NCBI RefSeq assembly: GCF_015999265.1
Contig: NZ_JAEAGR010000018.1
Coordinates: 25,922-89,921 of the forward strand
Length of the DNA stretch: 64,000 bases
DNA from: Mobilitalea sibirica
Lineage (GTDB): Bacteria > Bacillota > Clostridia > Lachnospirales > Lachnospiraceae
Direction: 5' to 3'
Part shown: positions 17,963-26,159 of the stretch, one piece after another
Layout of the letters: every line of letters begins with the position of its first letter
How positions within the stretch are numbered: the stretch's first letter is position 1
The notes under the pieces: model-generated
The model's database searches: none
What the model was told of the DNA's origin: nothing
The model's input: the letters and a program-made list of their open reading frames with translations, nothing else
Position numbers and translations under genes: made by a program

Positions 17963-18200
17963 TAAAATAAAACTGGCCGTGATTGTGATGCTTTTTCTGA
18001 TAACCTTAATGCTTAATTACATTCCGCAAAACAATATTTTTGCAAGGTCGGCCCATTTAGAAAACAATATCGGAGAATACGAGCAAAGAAGTAAACAACA
18101 GAGCTGTGAATTATCCTCCTCCCTATGGATATCCTTTGGATTAGGGGCTTCTGTCTGCTTACTCCGTGTGGGATGGAAAAGTAATGAAAATCATAGTTGA
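17943..18200 (+). CDS. Small membrane protein overlapping the BY-kinase gene
   Basis: The 85-residue protein starts 20 bases inside the end of the kinase gene (GGTGAAAG upstream of the ATG), which suggests translational coupling. It has a basic N-terminus, a hydrophobic helix at about 11-26 (LAVIVMLFLITLMLNY), a polar middle and a second weaker hydrophobic stretch at about 60-76. I do not recognise a family; it lacks the Wzz domain expected of a classic activator. Its stop codon overlaps the -35 box of the next gene. Confidence 0.55.
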   Translation: MFRKNHNKIKLAVIVMLFLITLMLNYIPQNNIFARSAHLENNIGEYEQRSKQQSCELSSSLWISFGLGASVCLLRVGWKSNENHS

Positions 18201-18225
18201 CAATACAAGTATAATTGTATACAAT
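18197..18225 (+). promoter_or_regulatory. Promoter of Re-citrate synthase gene with GntR-type operator on the -10 box
   Basis: TTGACA (18197-18202) and TACAAT (18220-18225) have 17-base spacing. The perfect 12-base palindrome ATTGTATACAAT (18214-18225) covers the -10 box. Its core TTGTATACAA is the core of the B. subtilis GntR operator and of many FCD-type GntR regulators; an FCD-type regulator is encoded at 21290. Confidence 0.7.
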
Positions 18226-18260
18226 AAAACAAATTTTAATTATAATGGAGAGCGTTGCAT

Positions 18261-19652
18261 ATGGATCAAAGAAAAGTATTTATAAATCCGCATAATAATC
18301 TTCTTCAATTAGAAGAGCCGATTTATCCGCTGGTGGAAGTGGATCAGCCAAACACCTTTAGAAATTTATTTCCTTATGACGAGATACCTAAGATTGCATT
18401 TAATGACAGAATTGTTCCACATCACTTGCCGGAGGAAATCTTTATTACGGACACTACGTTTCGAGACGGACAGCAATCCAGAGCACCTTATACAACGCAG
18501 CAGATAGTAACCATGTATGACTATCTGCATCGCTTAGGAGGACCTAAGGGATTAATCCGCCAAAGTGAATTCTTTTTGTACAGCAAAAAAGACAGGGATG
18601 CTGTATACAGTTGTTTAGAAAGAGGATACGAATTTCCTGAGGTTACTTCCTGGATCAGAGCCAGTAAGAAGGATTTTGAACTGGTAAAGGAGATAGGTTT
18701 AAAGGAAACCGGTATCTTAGTAAGCTGTTCCGATTATCACATCTTCTATAAAATGAAGATGACCAGAGGCGAGGCAATGAATCATTATTTGAATATTGTC
18801 AGAGAGTGTCTGGAGACCGGAATTGCTGCCCGTTGTCATCTGGAGGATATCACCAGGTCCGATATTCACGGCTTTGTAATCCCTTTCTGTTCAAAACTGA
18901 TGAAACTTAGCGAGGAATATAATATTCCGGTGAAGATTAGAGCCTGTGACACCATGGGATATGGAGTGAATTTTGCCGGAGCCGTCATTCCTAGATCGGT
19001 GCAGGGTATCATTTATGGTATCCGAACCCATGCCAATGTTCCGTCCAAATGGTTAGAATGGCATGGACATAACGATTTTTATAAGGCGGTCACCAATTCC
19101 ACTACGGCTTGGTTATACGGTGCTTCCGGTGTCAACTGCTCCTTGTTTGGTATCGGTGAGAGAACCGGTAATACACCTTTGGAGGCCATGGTCTTTGAAT
19201 ATGCACAGCTTAAGGGAACTTTAGACGGTATGGACACCACTGTGATTACAGAGCTGGCTGAGTACTTTGAAAATGAAATTGGTTATAGGGTACCGTCAAG
19301 AACTCCGTTTGTCGGGAAGAATTTTAACGTTACCCGGGCAGGCATCCATGCGGATGGACTGTTAAAAAATGAAGAAATCTATAATATATTCGATACGGAG
19401 AAATTCCTTAACCGGCCAGTGCTGGTTGCTGTATCTAATACCTCCGGTCTTGCAGGCATTGCCCATTGGATTAATACCTTCTTTAAATTAAAAGGGGAAA
19501 AGACTGTAGATAAGGGACATCCGATTGTAGCGAATATTAAAGCCTGGGTTGATAAAGAGTATGAAACAGGACGGGTAACTGTGATAACCGATGATGAATT
19601 AATTGAAATCATTCAGGTTGCTCAAGAAGAGCTGGGATTGTATATTCAATGA
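18261..19652 (+). CDS. Re-citrate synthase (isopropylmalate synthase-like)
   Basis: The 463-residue protein belongs to the HMGL/isopropylmalate synthase superfamily: TDTTFRDGQQSRAPY (63-77) with metal ligand D69, HLEDITRSD, RACDTMGYG, and the metal-binding WHGHNDFYKA. Length, the long N-terminal extension and position before isocitrate dehydrogenase match the Re-citrate synthase first identified in Clostridium kluyveri, which joins acetyl-CoA and oxaloacetate with Re stereochemistry to start glutamate synthesis. A leucine-regulatory domain is absent. GGAG precedes ATG 18261. An isopropylmalate or homocitrate synthase role cannot be fully excluded. Confidence 0.8.
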   Translation: MDQRKVFINPHNNLLQLEEPIYPLVEVDQPNTFRNLFPYDEIPKIAFNDRIVPHHLPEEIFITDTTFRDGQQSRAPYTTQQIVTMYDYLHRLGGPKGLIRQSEFFLYSKKDRDAVYSCLERGYEFPEVTSWIRASKKDFELVKEIGLKETGILVSCSDYHIFYKMKMTRGEAMNHYLNIVRECLETGIAARCHLEDITRSDIHGFVIPFCSKLMKLSEEYNIPVKIRACDTMGYGVNFAGAVIPRSVQGIIYGIRTHANVPSKWLEWHGHNDFYKAVTNSTTAWLYGASGVNCSLFGIGERTGNTPLEAMVFEYAQLKGTLDGMDTTVITELAEYFENEIGYRVPSRTPFVGKNFNVTRAGIHADGLLKNEEIYNIFDTEKFLNRPVLVAVSNTSGLAGIAHWINTFFKLKGEKTVDKGHPIVANIKAWVDKEYETGRVTVITDDELIEIIQVAQEELGLYIQ

Positions 19653-19689
19653 TTTTTTCGCTAACTTACTATTCGTTTTCCTATTATAG

Positions 19690-19706
19690 TAACTTTTTAA
19701 AAGTTA
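19690..19706. promoter_or_regulatory. 17-base palindrome between the Re-citrate synthase and icd genes
   Basis: TAACTTTTTAAAAGTTA is a perfect palindrome around a central T, 38 bases after the upstream stop and 14 bases before the icd -35 box. It could be a short terminator stem or an operator. Confidence 0.4.
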
Positions 19707-19719
19707 ACTTCTTCAAAGG

Positions 19720-19748
19720 TTGACAAGATATAGGGAAAGACATACAAT
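19720..19748 (+). promoter_or_regulatory. Near-consensus promoter of icd with long leader
   Basis: TTGACA (19720-19725) and TACAAT (19743-19748) have 17-base spacing. The start codon at 20054 leaves a leader of about 300 bases containing short stems (for example TTGGC.AGGCCAA and AAGCT..AGCTT). I recognise no riboswitch in it. Confidence 0.65.
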
Positions 19749-20053
19749 AATAACGATACTTTGTCAGATAAGAAACTCGAAGAAAACAGGATGGATTGGC
19801 AGGCCAATTCACTTGACAGGAATGAAAAAGACAAGCTGAATTTATAGCTTCCCTTGTAATGTGTCTTAGCTAGGAGTCAAAGCATGTAATGGTTAGACGC
19901 CTCCGGATGAATTAATAACTCCATATGGTAGTCATTAGATTTTACATGGATTTAAAACAAGCTAAGTACTATCCGAAAGGAAATCAGAATTACAAATCAC
20001 CAGGGATATGTAAAGGAAGGTCTTGTCTTAAAAAAATGAATTGGAGGATTATT

Positions 20054-21223
20054 ATGATAACAACAGAGAGAATTGAAGCAGCAAAGGAAAAATTCGGACA
20101 GTTACTGGTTGAGCAGTTACAAAGAGTAGAGCAGATGAAAGCCCAAGGTGATTTCATTGATTATAAAGCTTTGGATCAGATCATCATCGGCGTATGCGGT
20201 GGTGACGGCATTGGTCCCGCGATTACCGGTCAGGCTCAAAGAGTATTAGAATATTTACTTGCAGATGATGTAAAAGCAGGTAAAGTAGCATTCCGAGTAA
20301 TTGATGGTCTTACCATAGAGCGAAGAGCAGCGGAAAATGCAGCAATTCCTACGGCAGTTTTGGAAGAATTAAAGAAATGCCATGTTATACTAAAAGGCCC
20401 TACTACAACACCTAGAAAAGGTGATCCTTGGCCCAATGTTGAGAGTGCTAATGTGGCTATGAGAAAAGAATTGGATCTGTTCGCCAACGTAAGACCGGTG
20501 AAAATTCCTGAGCAGGGTATCGATTGGACATTCTTCCGTGAAAATACGGAGGGAGCTTATGCAGTCGGAAGCAAGGGTGTTCATGTAACCGAAGATCTAG
20601 GTGTGGATTTTACAGTTGTAACTTCTCAGGGAACCGAACGAATTATCAGAGCCGCTTTTGAATTCGCTAAGAATAACGGTAAGACAAGAGTAACTGCTGT
20701 AACAAAGGCTAATATTATTAAGACAACTGACGGTAAGTTCTTGGATATCTTCCGTGAGATAGCAAAGGAATATCCACAGATCGAGGCGGATGACTGGTAT
20801 ATCGATATCATGACAGCAAAACTGGTAGATGAAAAGAGAAGAAAAGACTTCCAGGTATTGGTTCTTCCGAATCTCTATGGTGATATCTTAACTGACGAGG
20901 CAGCAGAGTTCCAGGGTGGCGTTGGAACCGCAGGAAGTGCAAATCTCGGTAAAAGATATTCCATGTTCGAAGCAATCCATGGTTCAGCTCCCCGTATGGT
21001 GGATGAAGGCAGGGATATCTATGCAGATCCCAGCAGCGTAATCCGTGCAGGTGCTATGCTCCTTGCACATATCGGATATAACAAAGAAGCAGATAAGCTT
21101 TATCGTGCTCTTGAAATCTGTACGGTAAAAGAAAAGAAGCTGGTAATAACAGGAAGAAACACCGGTGCTACCAGTGCTGCGTTTGCAGATTACTTAATGG
21201 AAACAATCTCTAATATGAATTAA
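20054..21223 (+). CDS. icd: Isocitrate dehydrogenase (NAD(P)-dependent)
   Basis: The 389-residue protein is of the isocitrate/isopropylmalate dehydrogenase family. GGDGIGPAI (near residue 45), KGPTTTP, VESANVAMRKELDLFANVRP, FRENTEGAY, TKANIIKTTDG, NLYGDILTDEAAEFQGGVG and IHGSAPRM give the substrate and metal sites. It makes 2-oxoglutarate from isocitrate. GGAGG lies 8 bases before ATG 20054; the frame extends upstream but without a better site. Together with the Re-citrate synthase it supplies the oxidative half-TCA route to glutamate; aconitase is not in the window. Confidence 0.93.
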   Translation: MITTERIEAAKEKFGQLLVEQLQRVEQMKAQGDFIDYKALDQIIIGVCGGDGIGPAITGQAQRVLEYLLADDVKAGKVAFRVIDGLTIERRAAENAAIPTAVLEELKKCHVILKGPTTTPRKGDPWPNVESANVAMRKELDLFANVRPVKIPEQGIDWTFFRENTEGAYAVGSKGVHVTEDLGVDFTVVTSQGTERIIRAAFEFAKNNGKTRVTAVTKANIIKTTDGKFLDIFREIAKEYPQIEADDWYIDIMTAKLVDEKRRKDFQVLVLPNLYGDILTDEAAEFQGGVGTAGSANLGKRYSMFEAIHGSAPRMVDEGRDIYADPSSVIRAGAMLLAHIGYNKEADKLYRALEICTVKEKKLVITGRNTGATSAAFADYLMETISNMN

Positions 21224-21289
21224 TATAATTCACAGCTTTTGTTTGGGGTTTTTCCAATAAACTTCAGACATTTATGAGGAGGGAAATCC

Positions 21290-21958
21290 TTGGAAGATTT
21301 ATATCTTCACAAAGAGGTGACGGATAAATATTCCTTGAGAGGCAGGGTTTTTAATAAAATCAGAGAGGATATCCTGTCAGGTGTTTATCAAGAGAATGAA
21401 GAACTAAAGGAGAATACCATCGGTGCCGAGTTGGGTGTCAGCCGGACACCGGTCAGGGAAGCCTTAAGACAACTGGAGCTGGAGGGTCTGGTTACGATTA
21501 TCCCTAATAAGGGTGCTTATGTAACCGGTATTACCTCAAAGGATATCCAGGATATCTTTATTATTCGATCTTACCTTGAAGGCTTGTGTGCGAAATGGGC
21601 TTGTGAACATATTACACAAGCGCAGATAGAAGCATTGGACGAAATATTATATTTATCTGAATTCCATGCAAAAAAAAATCATTATGATCAATTGGTGGAA
21701 CTGGATAATAAATTTCATGATTTGATTTACAAAGCTTCCGGAAGCAAAATACTGGATCATGTACTTTCTGATTTCCATCATTATGTTGAAAGGGTCCGTA
21801 AAGTTACGTTATCCCGTCCCTCCCGGGCGGCAAAATCCAGAGAAGAGCATGCAGCAATCCTTGATGCAATTATCAAGCGTGACGGTGAACTGGCAGAGGC
21901 TTTGGCTCATGAGCATATTATTAATACAATTAAAAATATAAGTGAACAGGGTCTGTAA
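21290..21958 (+). CDS. GntR-family regulator, FCD (FadR) type
   Basis: The 222-residue protein starts at TTG behind GAGGAGGG. The N-terminal winged helix (about 15-75: ILSGVYQENEELKENTIGAELGVSRTPVREALRQLELEGLV) is followed by an all-helical FCD domain (about 85-215) with metal-binding acid/His positions (D in DNKFHDLIY, H in EEHAAILDAI and AHEHI). FCD regulators respond to organic acids. Lying 66 bases after icd, it is a candidate regulator of the citrate-to-2-oxoglutarate genes, supported by the ATTGTATACAAT site at 18214. Confidence 0.88.
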   Translation: MEDLYLHKEVTDKYSLRGRVFNKIREDILSGVYQENEELKENTIGAELGVSRTPVREALRQLELEGLVTIIPNKGAYVTGITSKDIQDIFIIRSYLEGLCAKWACEHITQAQIEALDEILYLSEFHAKKNHYDQLVELDNKFHDLIYKASGSKILDHVLSDFHHYVERVRKVTLSRPSRAAKSREEHAAILDAIIKRDGELAEALAHEHIINTIKNISEQGL

Positions 21959-21960
21959 AC

Positions 21961-22006
21961 CTTAAGTGGCTGTTTCAAAATCTTCATTTTGAAACAGCCA
22001 CTTAAG
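21961..22006. terminator. Terminator hairpin with family 1 ends
   Basis: A perfect 21-bp stem (CTTAAGTGGCTGTTTCAAAAT and its complement) has a 4-base loop CTTC. It stands between the convergent GntR and ABC-F genes. The GGCTGTTTCAAAAT arm is the same as the ends of hairpin family 1, so it may be a collapsed copy. No long T-run follows. Confidence 0.7.
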
Positions 22007-22159
22007 GTTTCGGAATTATTATCTTTTATTCAGTTTATTTGCTAGAATAACAAGCGTTATATTTAGCTACTTACAGTTCATCTTAGTACTTAGTCAACTT
22101 ACAACGATGAAAGTTTAGGAAAGCATAGAAATCTAGCGATATTATTACTCAGAAGTGAT

Positions 22160-24157
22160 TTACTCTTCGCCGGCAAGAAGCTCCCATTGCTCTAACAGCT
22201 CCTCCAGCCGTGCTTCGTTTTCCTTCTTTTCATTATTTAGTTCAATTAACTTAGAAACATCAGTATAGATTTCTTCTTTTGTAAGTAAAAGATCTATTTC
22301 TTCATTTCTCGTTTCAATCAGATGAATTTCATCCTCTGTCTTTTTTAGATCGCTTTTTCTTTTTCTTTGTCTGGCCTGTTCTTCCTTTTGTTGCTGCCAA
22401 GTAAGCTTATTATCACTGATAGAGTCCGTATCTGAACCTAAATCAGGTGATGCTATGGAAGATAGAGTAGTAGCAGGAAAACCAAAAGCTCCGGTTTTAT
22501 TGGCTGTAGATACTGATTGGTTATCTTTTGATTTACCAAGATAGGCCAATTCTATCTCCGGTTTTTTCTCCAGATAATAATCATAGTTACCGATATAGTT
22601 AAGTAAAGTTTGCTCAGTCAGATCCATAATCCTTGTAGCGGTCTTATTGATAAAATAACGGTCGTGGGATACATATAACACGGTTCCGCTGTAATGGTTT
22701 AAAGCATTCTCAAGGATTTCCTTCGAGACGATATCCAGATGATTAGTGGGCTCATCAAGGATAAGTAGATTAGCCTCGGAAAGCATCAGCTTTGCTAAGG
22801 AGACCCTGCCCCTTTCACCACCGCTAATATCTTTAATTCTTTTAAAGACATCGTCTTCGGTAAATAAAAAGGCAGCTAAAATATTTCGTATGGTTGTATT
22901 ATCAAGGTGGGGATAAGTATCCTGTAGTTCATCAAATAAAGTCTTGTCAGGATCAAGTACCTGATGCTCCTGATCGTAAAAACCAATTTGGACTTTAGAA
23001 CCTAATTTGATTTCTCCTGCATCAGCAGCAACAAGTCCGTTAATAATTTTTAATATCGTGGTTTTACCGGTCCCGTTATTACCGATGATAGCAACCTTTT
23101 CCCCCCGCTTAATATCAAAGCTAAGATCAGAAAATAATTTTAAGTTTCCATAGGATTTTGATAATCCGGTTATGCTTAGAACGTCATTACCGCTAATAAC
23201 TCTGGGTTCCAGACTAAAGTGCATCTGTGTATGTTCCGTGGGTTTATCGACCCGTTCAATCTTATTCAGCAATTTTTCGCGGCTTTCTGCCCGCTTGATG
23301 GATTTCTCACGGTTAAAGGAGCGTAGCTTGGCGATAACCTCTTCTTGATGTTTGATTTCTTTTTGCTGGTTAAGATATTGCTTCAATAAAGCATTTTGTA
23401 CCATCGCTTTTTTATCAACATAAGCAGAGTAATTGCCCTCGAAGGTGGTCGCTTTGGTATGATCCAGTTCTATCACCTTGGAAACCACTTTATCAAGAAA
23501 ATAACGGTCATGGGCTACCACAATCACGGCACCGTTATAATTAAGCAGAAAGGTTTCCAGCCATGCAATGGAGACTAAGTCAAGATGGTTGGTTGGCTCA
23601 TCCAGCAGAATAATATCGGGTTTGGATAACAGCAGTTTACCAAGGGCGATTCTGGTTTTTTGTCCTCCGGACAGGGTATTTACTTTTTTACTAAAATCTT
23701 CTTCTGAAAAGCCCAGACCTTTTAATATACCGGTAACTTCACTTTGATAAGCGTAACCGTTTTGGGTTTCAAAATCATGCATAAGGCGGGTATAGGTGCT
23801 TAACAGCTGATTTAGTCTATCGCCTTCGGCATTTTTCATATCCAGTTCCAATGCTCGGATTTGCATATCCAGGTTGATAATATCCTGCTTTACCGTTAAC
23901 ATCTCTTCGTGGAGAGTATGATCGGAGGATAGATTCTGATGTTGTGACAAATAACCTATGGTGCTTCCCTTGGATAGTATAATCTCGCCTTCATCAGGAG
24001 AAAGTTCCCCCATAATGATTTTCAATAATGTTGATTTTCCTGCTCCGTTGATACCGACAATAGCAGCTTTTTCCCGTTCATTTACATGAAAGGAGACACT
24101 TTGCAGTATCTGAGTTGTACCAAAGGTCTTACTTATATTCTGACATGCTAAGATCAT
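22160..24157 (-). CDS. ABC-F family ATPase (YdiF/Uup-like)
   Basis: The 665-residue protein has two ABC cassettes and no membrane segment. The first has Walker A GINGAGKST (about 35-43) and signature LSGGQKTRI, the second Walker A GNNGTGKTT and ISGGERGRV. An interdomain linker (about 240-310) and a charged coiled-coil C-terminus (about 590-660) are typical of YdiF/Uup. ABC-F proteins act on the ribosome, relieving stalled or inhibited states; some give antibiotic resistance, but this one looks like the housekeeping type. It is monocistronic. Confidence 0.9.
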   Translation of the reverse strand: MILACQNISKTFGTTQILQSVSFHVNEREKAAIVGINGAGKSTLLKIIMGELSPDEGEIILSKGSTIGYLSQHQNLSSDHTLHEEMLTVKQDIINLDMQIRALELDMKNAEGDRLNQLLSTYTRLMHDFETQNGYAYQSEVTGILKGLGFSEEDFSKKVNTLSGGQKTRIALGKLLLSKPDIILLDEPTNHLDLVSIAWLETFLLNYNGAVIVVAHDRYFLDKVVSKVIELDHTKATTFEGNYSAYVDKKAMVQNALLKQYLNQQKEIKHQEEVIAKLRSFNREKSIKRAESREKLLNKIERVDKPTEHTQMHFSLEPRVISGNDVLSITGLSKSYGNLKLFSDLSFDIKRGEKVAIIGNNGTGKTTILKIINGLVAADAGEIKLGSKVQIGFYDQEHQVLDPDKTLFDELQDTYPHLDNTTIRNILAAFLFTEDDVFKRIKDISGGERGRVSLAKLMLSEANLLILDEPTNHLDIVSKEILENALNHYSGTVLYVSHDRYFINKTATRIMDLTEQTLLNYIGNYDYYLEKKPEIELAYLGKSKDNQSVSTANKTGAFGFPATTLSSIASPDLGSDTDSISDNKLTWQQQKEEQARQRKRKSDLKKTEDEIHLIETRNEEIDLLLTKEEIYTDVSKLIELNNEKKENEARLEELLEQWELLAGEE

Positions 24158-24393
24158 ATAGGTTCATTCCTTTTTCTATGTGTTAAGATTTTATTATTCG
24201 TATATATTAATATCAATGTCACTGGCATTTACCGGGGCAAACTAACCGGAAAGTATATCGTACCAATCGATATTTATTGGCTTTTGATTTGGTTCTAGGA
24301 GTGTATTTCCTAACTGAGATGTTCTGGGTTCTCATTATACATAACAAGAATTATTTTAGCACATACTCCCCCGGCAAGTAAAGTAAAGATACA

Positions 24394-24422
24394 TTGACTT
24401 ATCTTTAACAATCCAATATAAT
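24394..24422 (+). promoter_or_regulatory. rex promoter overlapped by a Rex-like operator
   Basis: TTGACT (24394-24399) and TATAAT (24417-24422) have 17-base spacing. The 18 bases 24394-24411 read TTG-ACTT-ATCT-TTAACAA. Against the Rex consensus TTGTTAA-N4-TTAACAA the right half is perfect and the left half keeps TTG. This suggests autoregulation by Rex. Nothing else is seen in the 303-base gap 24158-24460. Confidence 0.6.
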
Positions 24423-24460
24423 ATATGGTAATAGAATATACTGAGAAGGAGGTTAAATCC

Positions 24461-25108
24461 ATGCAAAAAAAAGATATATCCAAAGCAGTTATTAATAGAT
24501 TACCAAGATATTATCGTTACCTAGGAGATTTATTAGAGAAGGATGTTGTTCGTATCTCTTCTAAGGAATTAAGTGAGAAAATGAAGGTAACAGCATCTCA
24601 GATTAGACAGGATCTGAATAATTTTGGCGGTTTTGGTCAACAGGGTTATGGTTATAATGTTGAATATCTCCACTCTGAAATAGGAAAAATACTTGGACTT
24701 GACAAAAATTATAATATAATTATTATAGGAGCAGGTAATCTGGGACAAGCATTAGCTAACTACGTTGATTTTGAGCGTAGGGGTTTTTTTGTGAAAGGCT
24801 TATTTGATGTAAATCCGAGGCTAATCGGTGTGTCCATCAGAGGAGTTGAAGTTATGGATATCGATACTTTGGAAGAATTTATCAGTACTAATTCAGTAGA
24901 TATCGCAGCTCTTACCGTTCCGAAAACAAAAGCAGCACAACTGGCAGCCGATTTAGCAAAGTGGGGTATCAAGGGGATATGGAACTTTGCTCCCACAGAT
25001 CTTCAAATTCCAAAAGAAGTTACTGTAGAAAATGTTCATTTGGCTGAGAGTCTTATGAAACTGTCTTATCGATTGTCTTCAAAGGACAATCCTGAGGATG
25101 AGGAATAA
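24461..25108 (+). CDS. rex: Redox-sensing transcriptional repressor Rex
   Basis: The 215-residue protein has an N-terminal winged helix (about 1-75: RLPRYYRYLGDLLEKDVVRISS, then TASQIRQDLNNFGGFGQQGYGY, the family signature) and a Rossmann NAD(H) domain with GAGNLGQAL (90-98). Rex senses the NADH/NAD+ ratio and represses fermentation genes when NAD+ is high. ATG 24461 follows AAGGAGG. It heads a co-directional run through the coiled-coil gene, acpS, the NAD(P)HX repair gene and alr. Confidence 0.96.
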   Translation: MQKKDISKAVINRLPRYYRYLGDLLEKDVVRISSKELSEKMKVTASQIRQDLNNFGGFGQQGYGYNVEYLHSEIGKILGLDKNYNIIIIGAGNLGQALANYVDFERRGFFVKGLFDVNPRLIGVSIRGVEVMDIDTLEEFISTNSVDIAALTVPKTKAAQLAADLAKWGIKGIWNFAPTDLQIPKEVTVENVHLAESLMKLSYRLSSKDNPEDEE

Positions 25109-25141
25109 AACAATTGGAAAAAGAGAAGGGCGGTTACCTAT

Positions 25142-25747
25142 ATGGGTAAACAAAAGAAGAAATTTGATTATAACGCCGTCGTAAAGAATAAGAAGATACC
25201 TATTCTTACTTTAGATTCCAGGTGGCATGAAGTATTCCCGAACGAAGCAAAAAATGCAAAAATAAGGGAACTGGAGCAAAGGGTAAATACCCTCCTGAAA
25301 AAACAAGGTAAGCTGGTTAATGACATAAAAGACATGAAAAAGCTAAAAAGCAGTCTATTAAAAGATATCGTAGTTAATATGGATATTGGTAAGGATTTAC
25401 TTGGGAAAGCAAAGGAAAAAAAACTGGATAAGAACAAACAATTTATCAAAGAACTAAATGATAAGATTGAGAAAGCCATGGATGAATTATCAGAAATTCC
25501 TTATCAGATCAAAGAAGTTAATGAAGAATTAATGGTAGAGAGTATGGCTGTCTGCTATGAACGACTAAATCATAACAAAACTGAGCTAACCAAGGTAGCG
25601 GAATGGATTACCAAAATTCGAGAGGAACTTAAGGAAAAAATACTGTTAAAGCAAGATCTGGAAGAGAAAAACAATCTGATTTATACCAATATGCATAATC
25701 TTCTGGGTGCTGAAGTAATGGAAATATTTGACCAGGAACATAAATAG
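25142..25747 (+). CDS. Predicted coiled-coil protein
   Basis: The 201-residue protein is lysine- and glutamate-rich and soluble. Residues about 38-75, 88-125 and 145-185 show heptad-like leucine/isoleucine spacing, so most of it is likely coiled coil. The N-terminus (VVKNKKIPILTLDSRWHEVF) is a short ordered segment. There are no catalytic motifs. I recognise no named family; it lies 33 bases after rex and 40 before acpS, so it is probably co-transcribed with them. AAGGGCGG is a fair ribosome site. Confidence 0.7.
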   Translation: MGKQKKKFDYNAVVKNKKIPILTLDSRWHEVFPNEAKNAKIRELEQRVNTLLKKQGKLVNDIKDMKKLKSSLLKDIVVNMDIGKDLLGKAKEKKLDKNKQFIKELNDKIEKAMDELSEIPYQIKEVNEELMVESMAVCYERLNHNKTELTKVAEWITKIREELKEKILLKQDLEEKNNLIYTNMHNLLGAEVMEIFDQEHK

Positions 25748-25787
25748 GATAATGTAGTAGTAAAGGAAAAGAAAGAGCGGTACAGGG

Positions 25788-26159
25788 ATGATTACCGGAA
25801 TCGGAGTAGATCTAATTGAAGTGGATCGGGTTTTAAAGGCCTGCGAAAAAGAAAGTTTTCTTAACAAATACTTTACACAAGAGGAAGTTAAAATGATAAA
25901 AGCCGACCGTTATAAGGCGGCGGGTAATTTTGCAGTGAAAGAAGCGGTTTCAAAGATGCTTGGAACGGGTTTTAGAGGGATTTTACTATCGGACATTGAA
26001 GTACTTCGTAATGAACTTGGAAAACCGTTTGTAACCCTTTATGGGAAAGCAGCTGAACTTGCAAGGGAACAAAAAGTCGCCACAATTCATGTGTCCATAT
26101 CCAATACGAAGGATTATGCGAATGCTTTTGTCATAGGAGAAACGGAGGCAGGAGTATGA
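25788..26159 (+). CDS. acpS: Holo-[acyl-carrier-protein] synthase
   Basis: The 123-residue enzyme has GIGVDLIEVDRV (D8, Mg2+ ligand) and NFAVKEAVSKMLGTGFRG with the conserved E-A-SK block. It transfers phosphopantetheine from CoA to acyl carrier protein. The stop overlaps the ATG of the next gene (ATGA), showing coupling. It is often paired with the NAD(P)HX repair gene and alr in Bacillota, as here. Confidence 0.95.
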   Translation: MITGIGVDLIEVDRVLKACEKESFLNKYFTQEEVKMIKADRYKAAGNFAVKEAVSKMLGTGFRGILLSDIEVLRNELGKPFVTLYGKAAELAREQKVATIHVSISNTKDYANAFVIGETEAGV

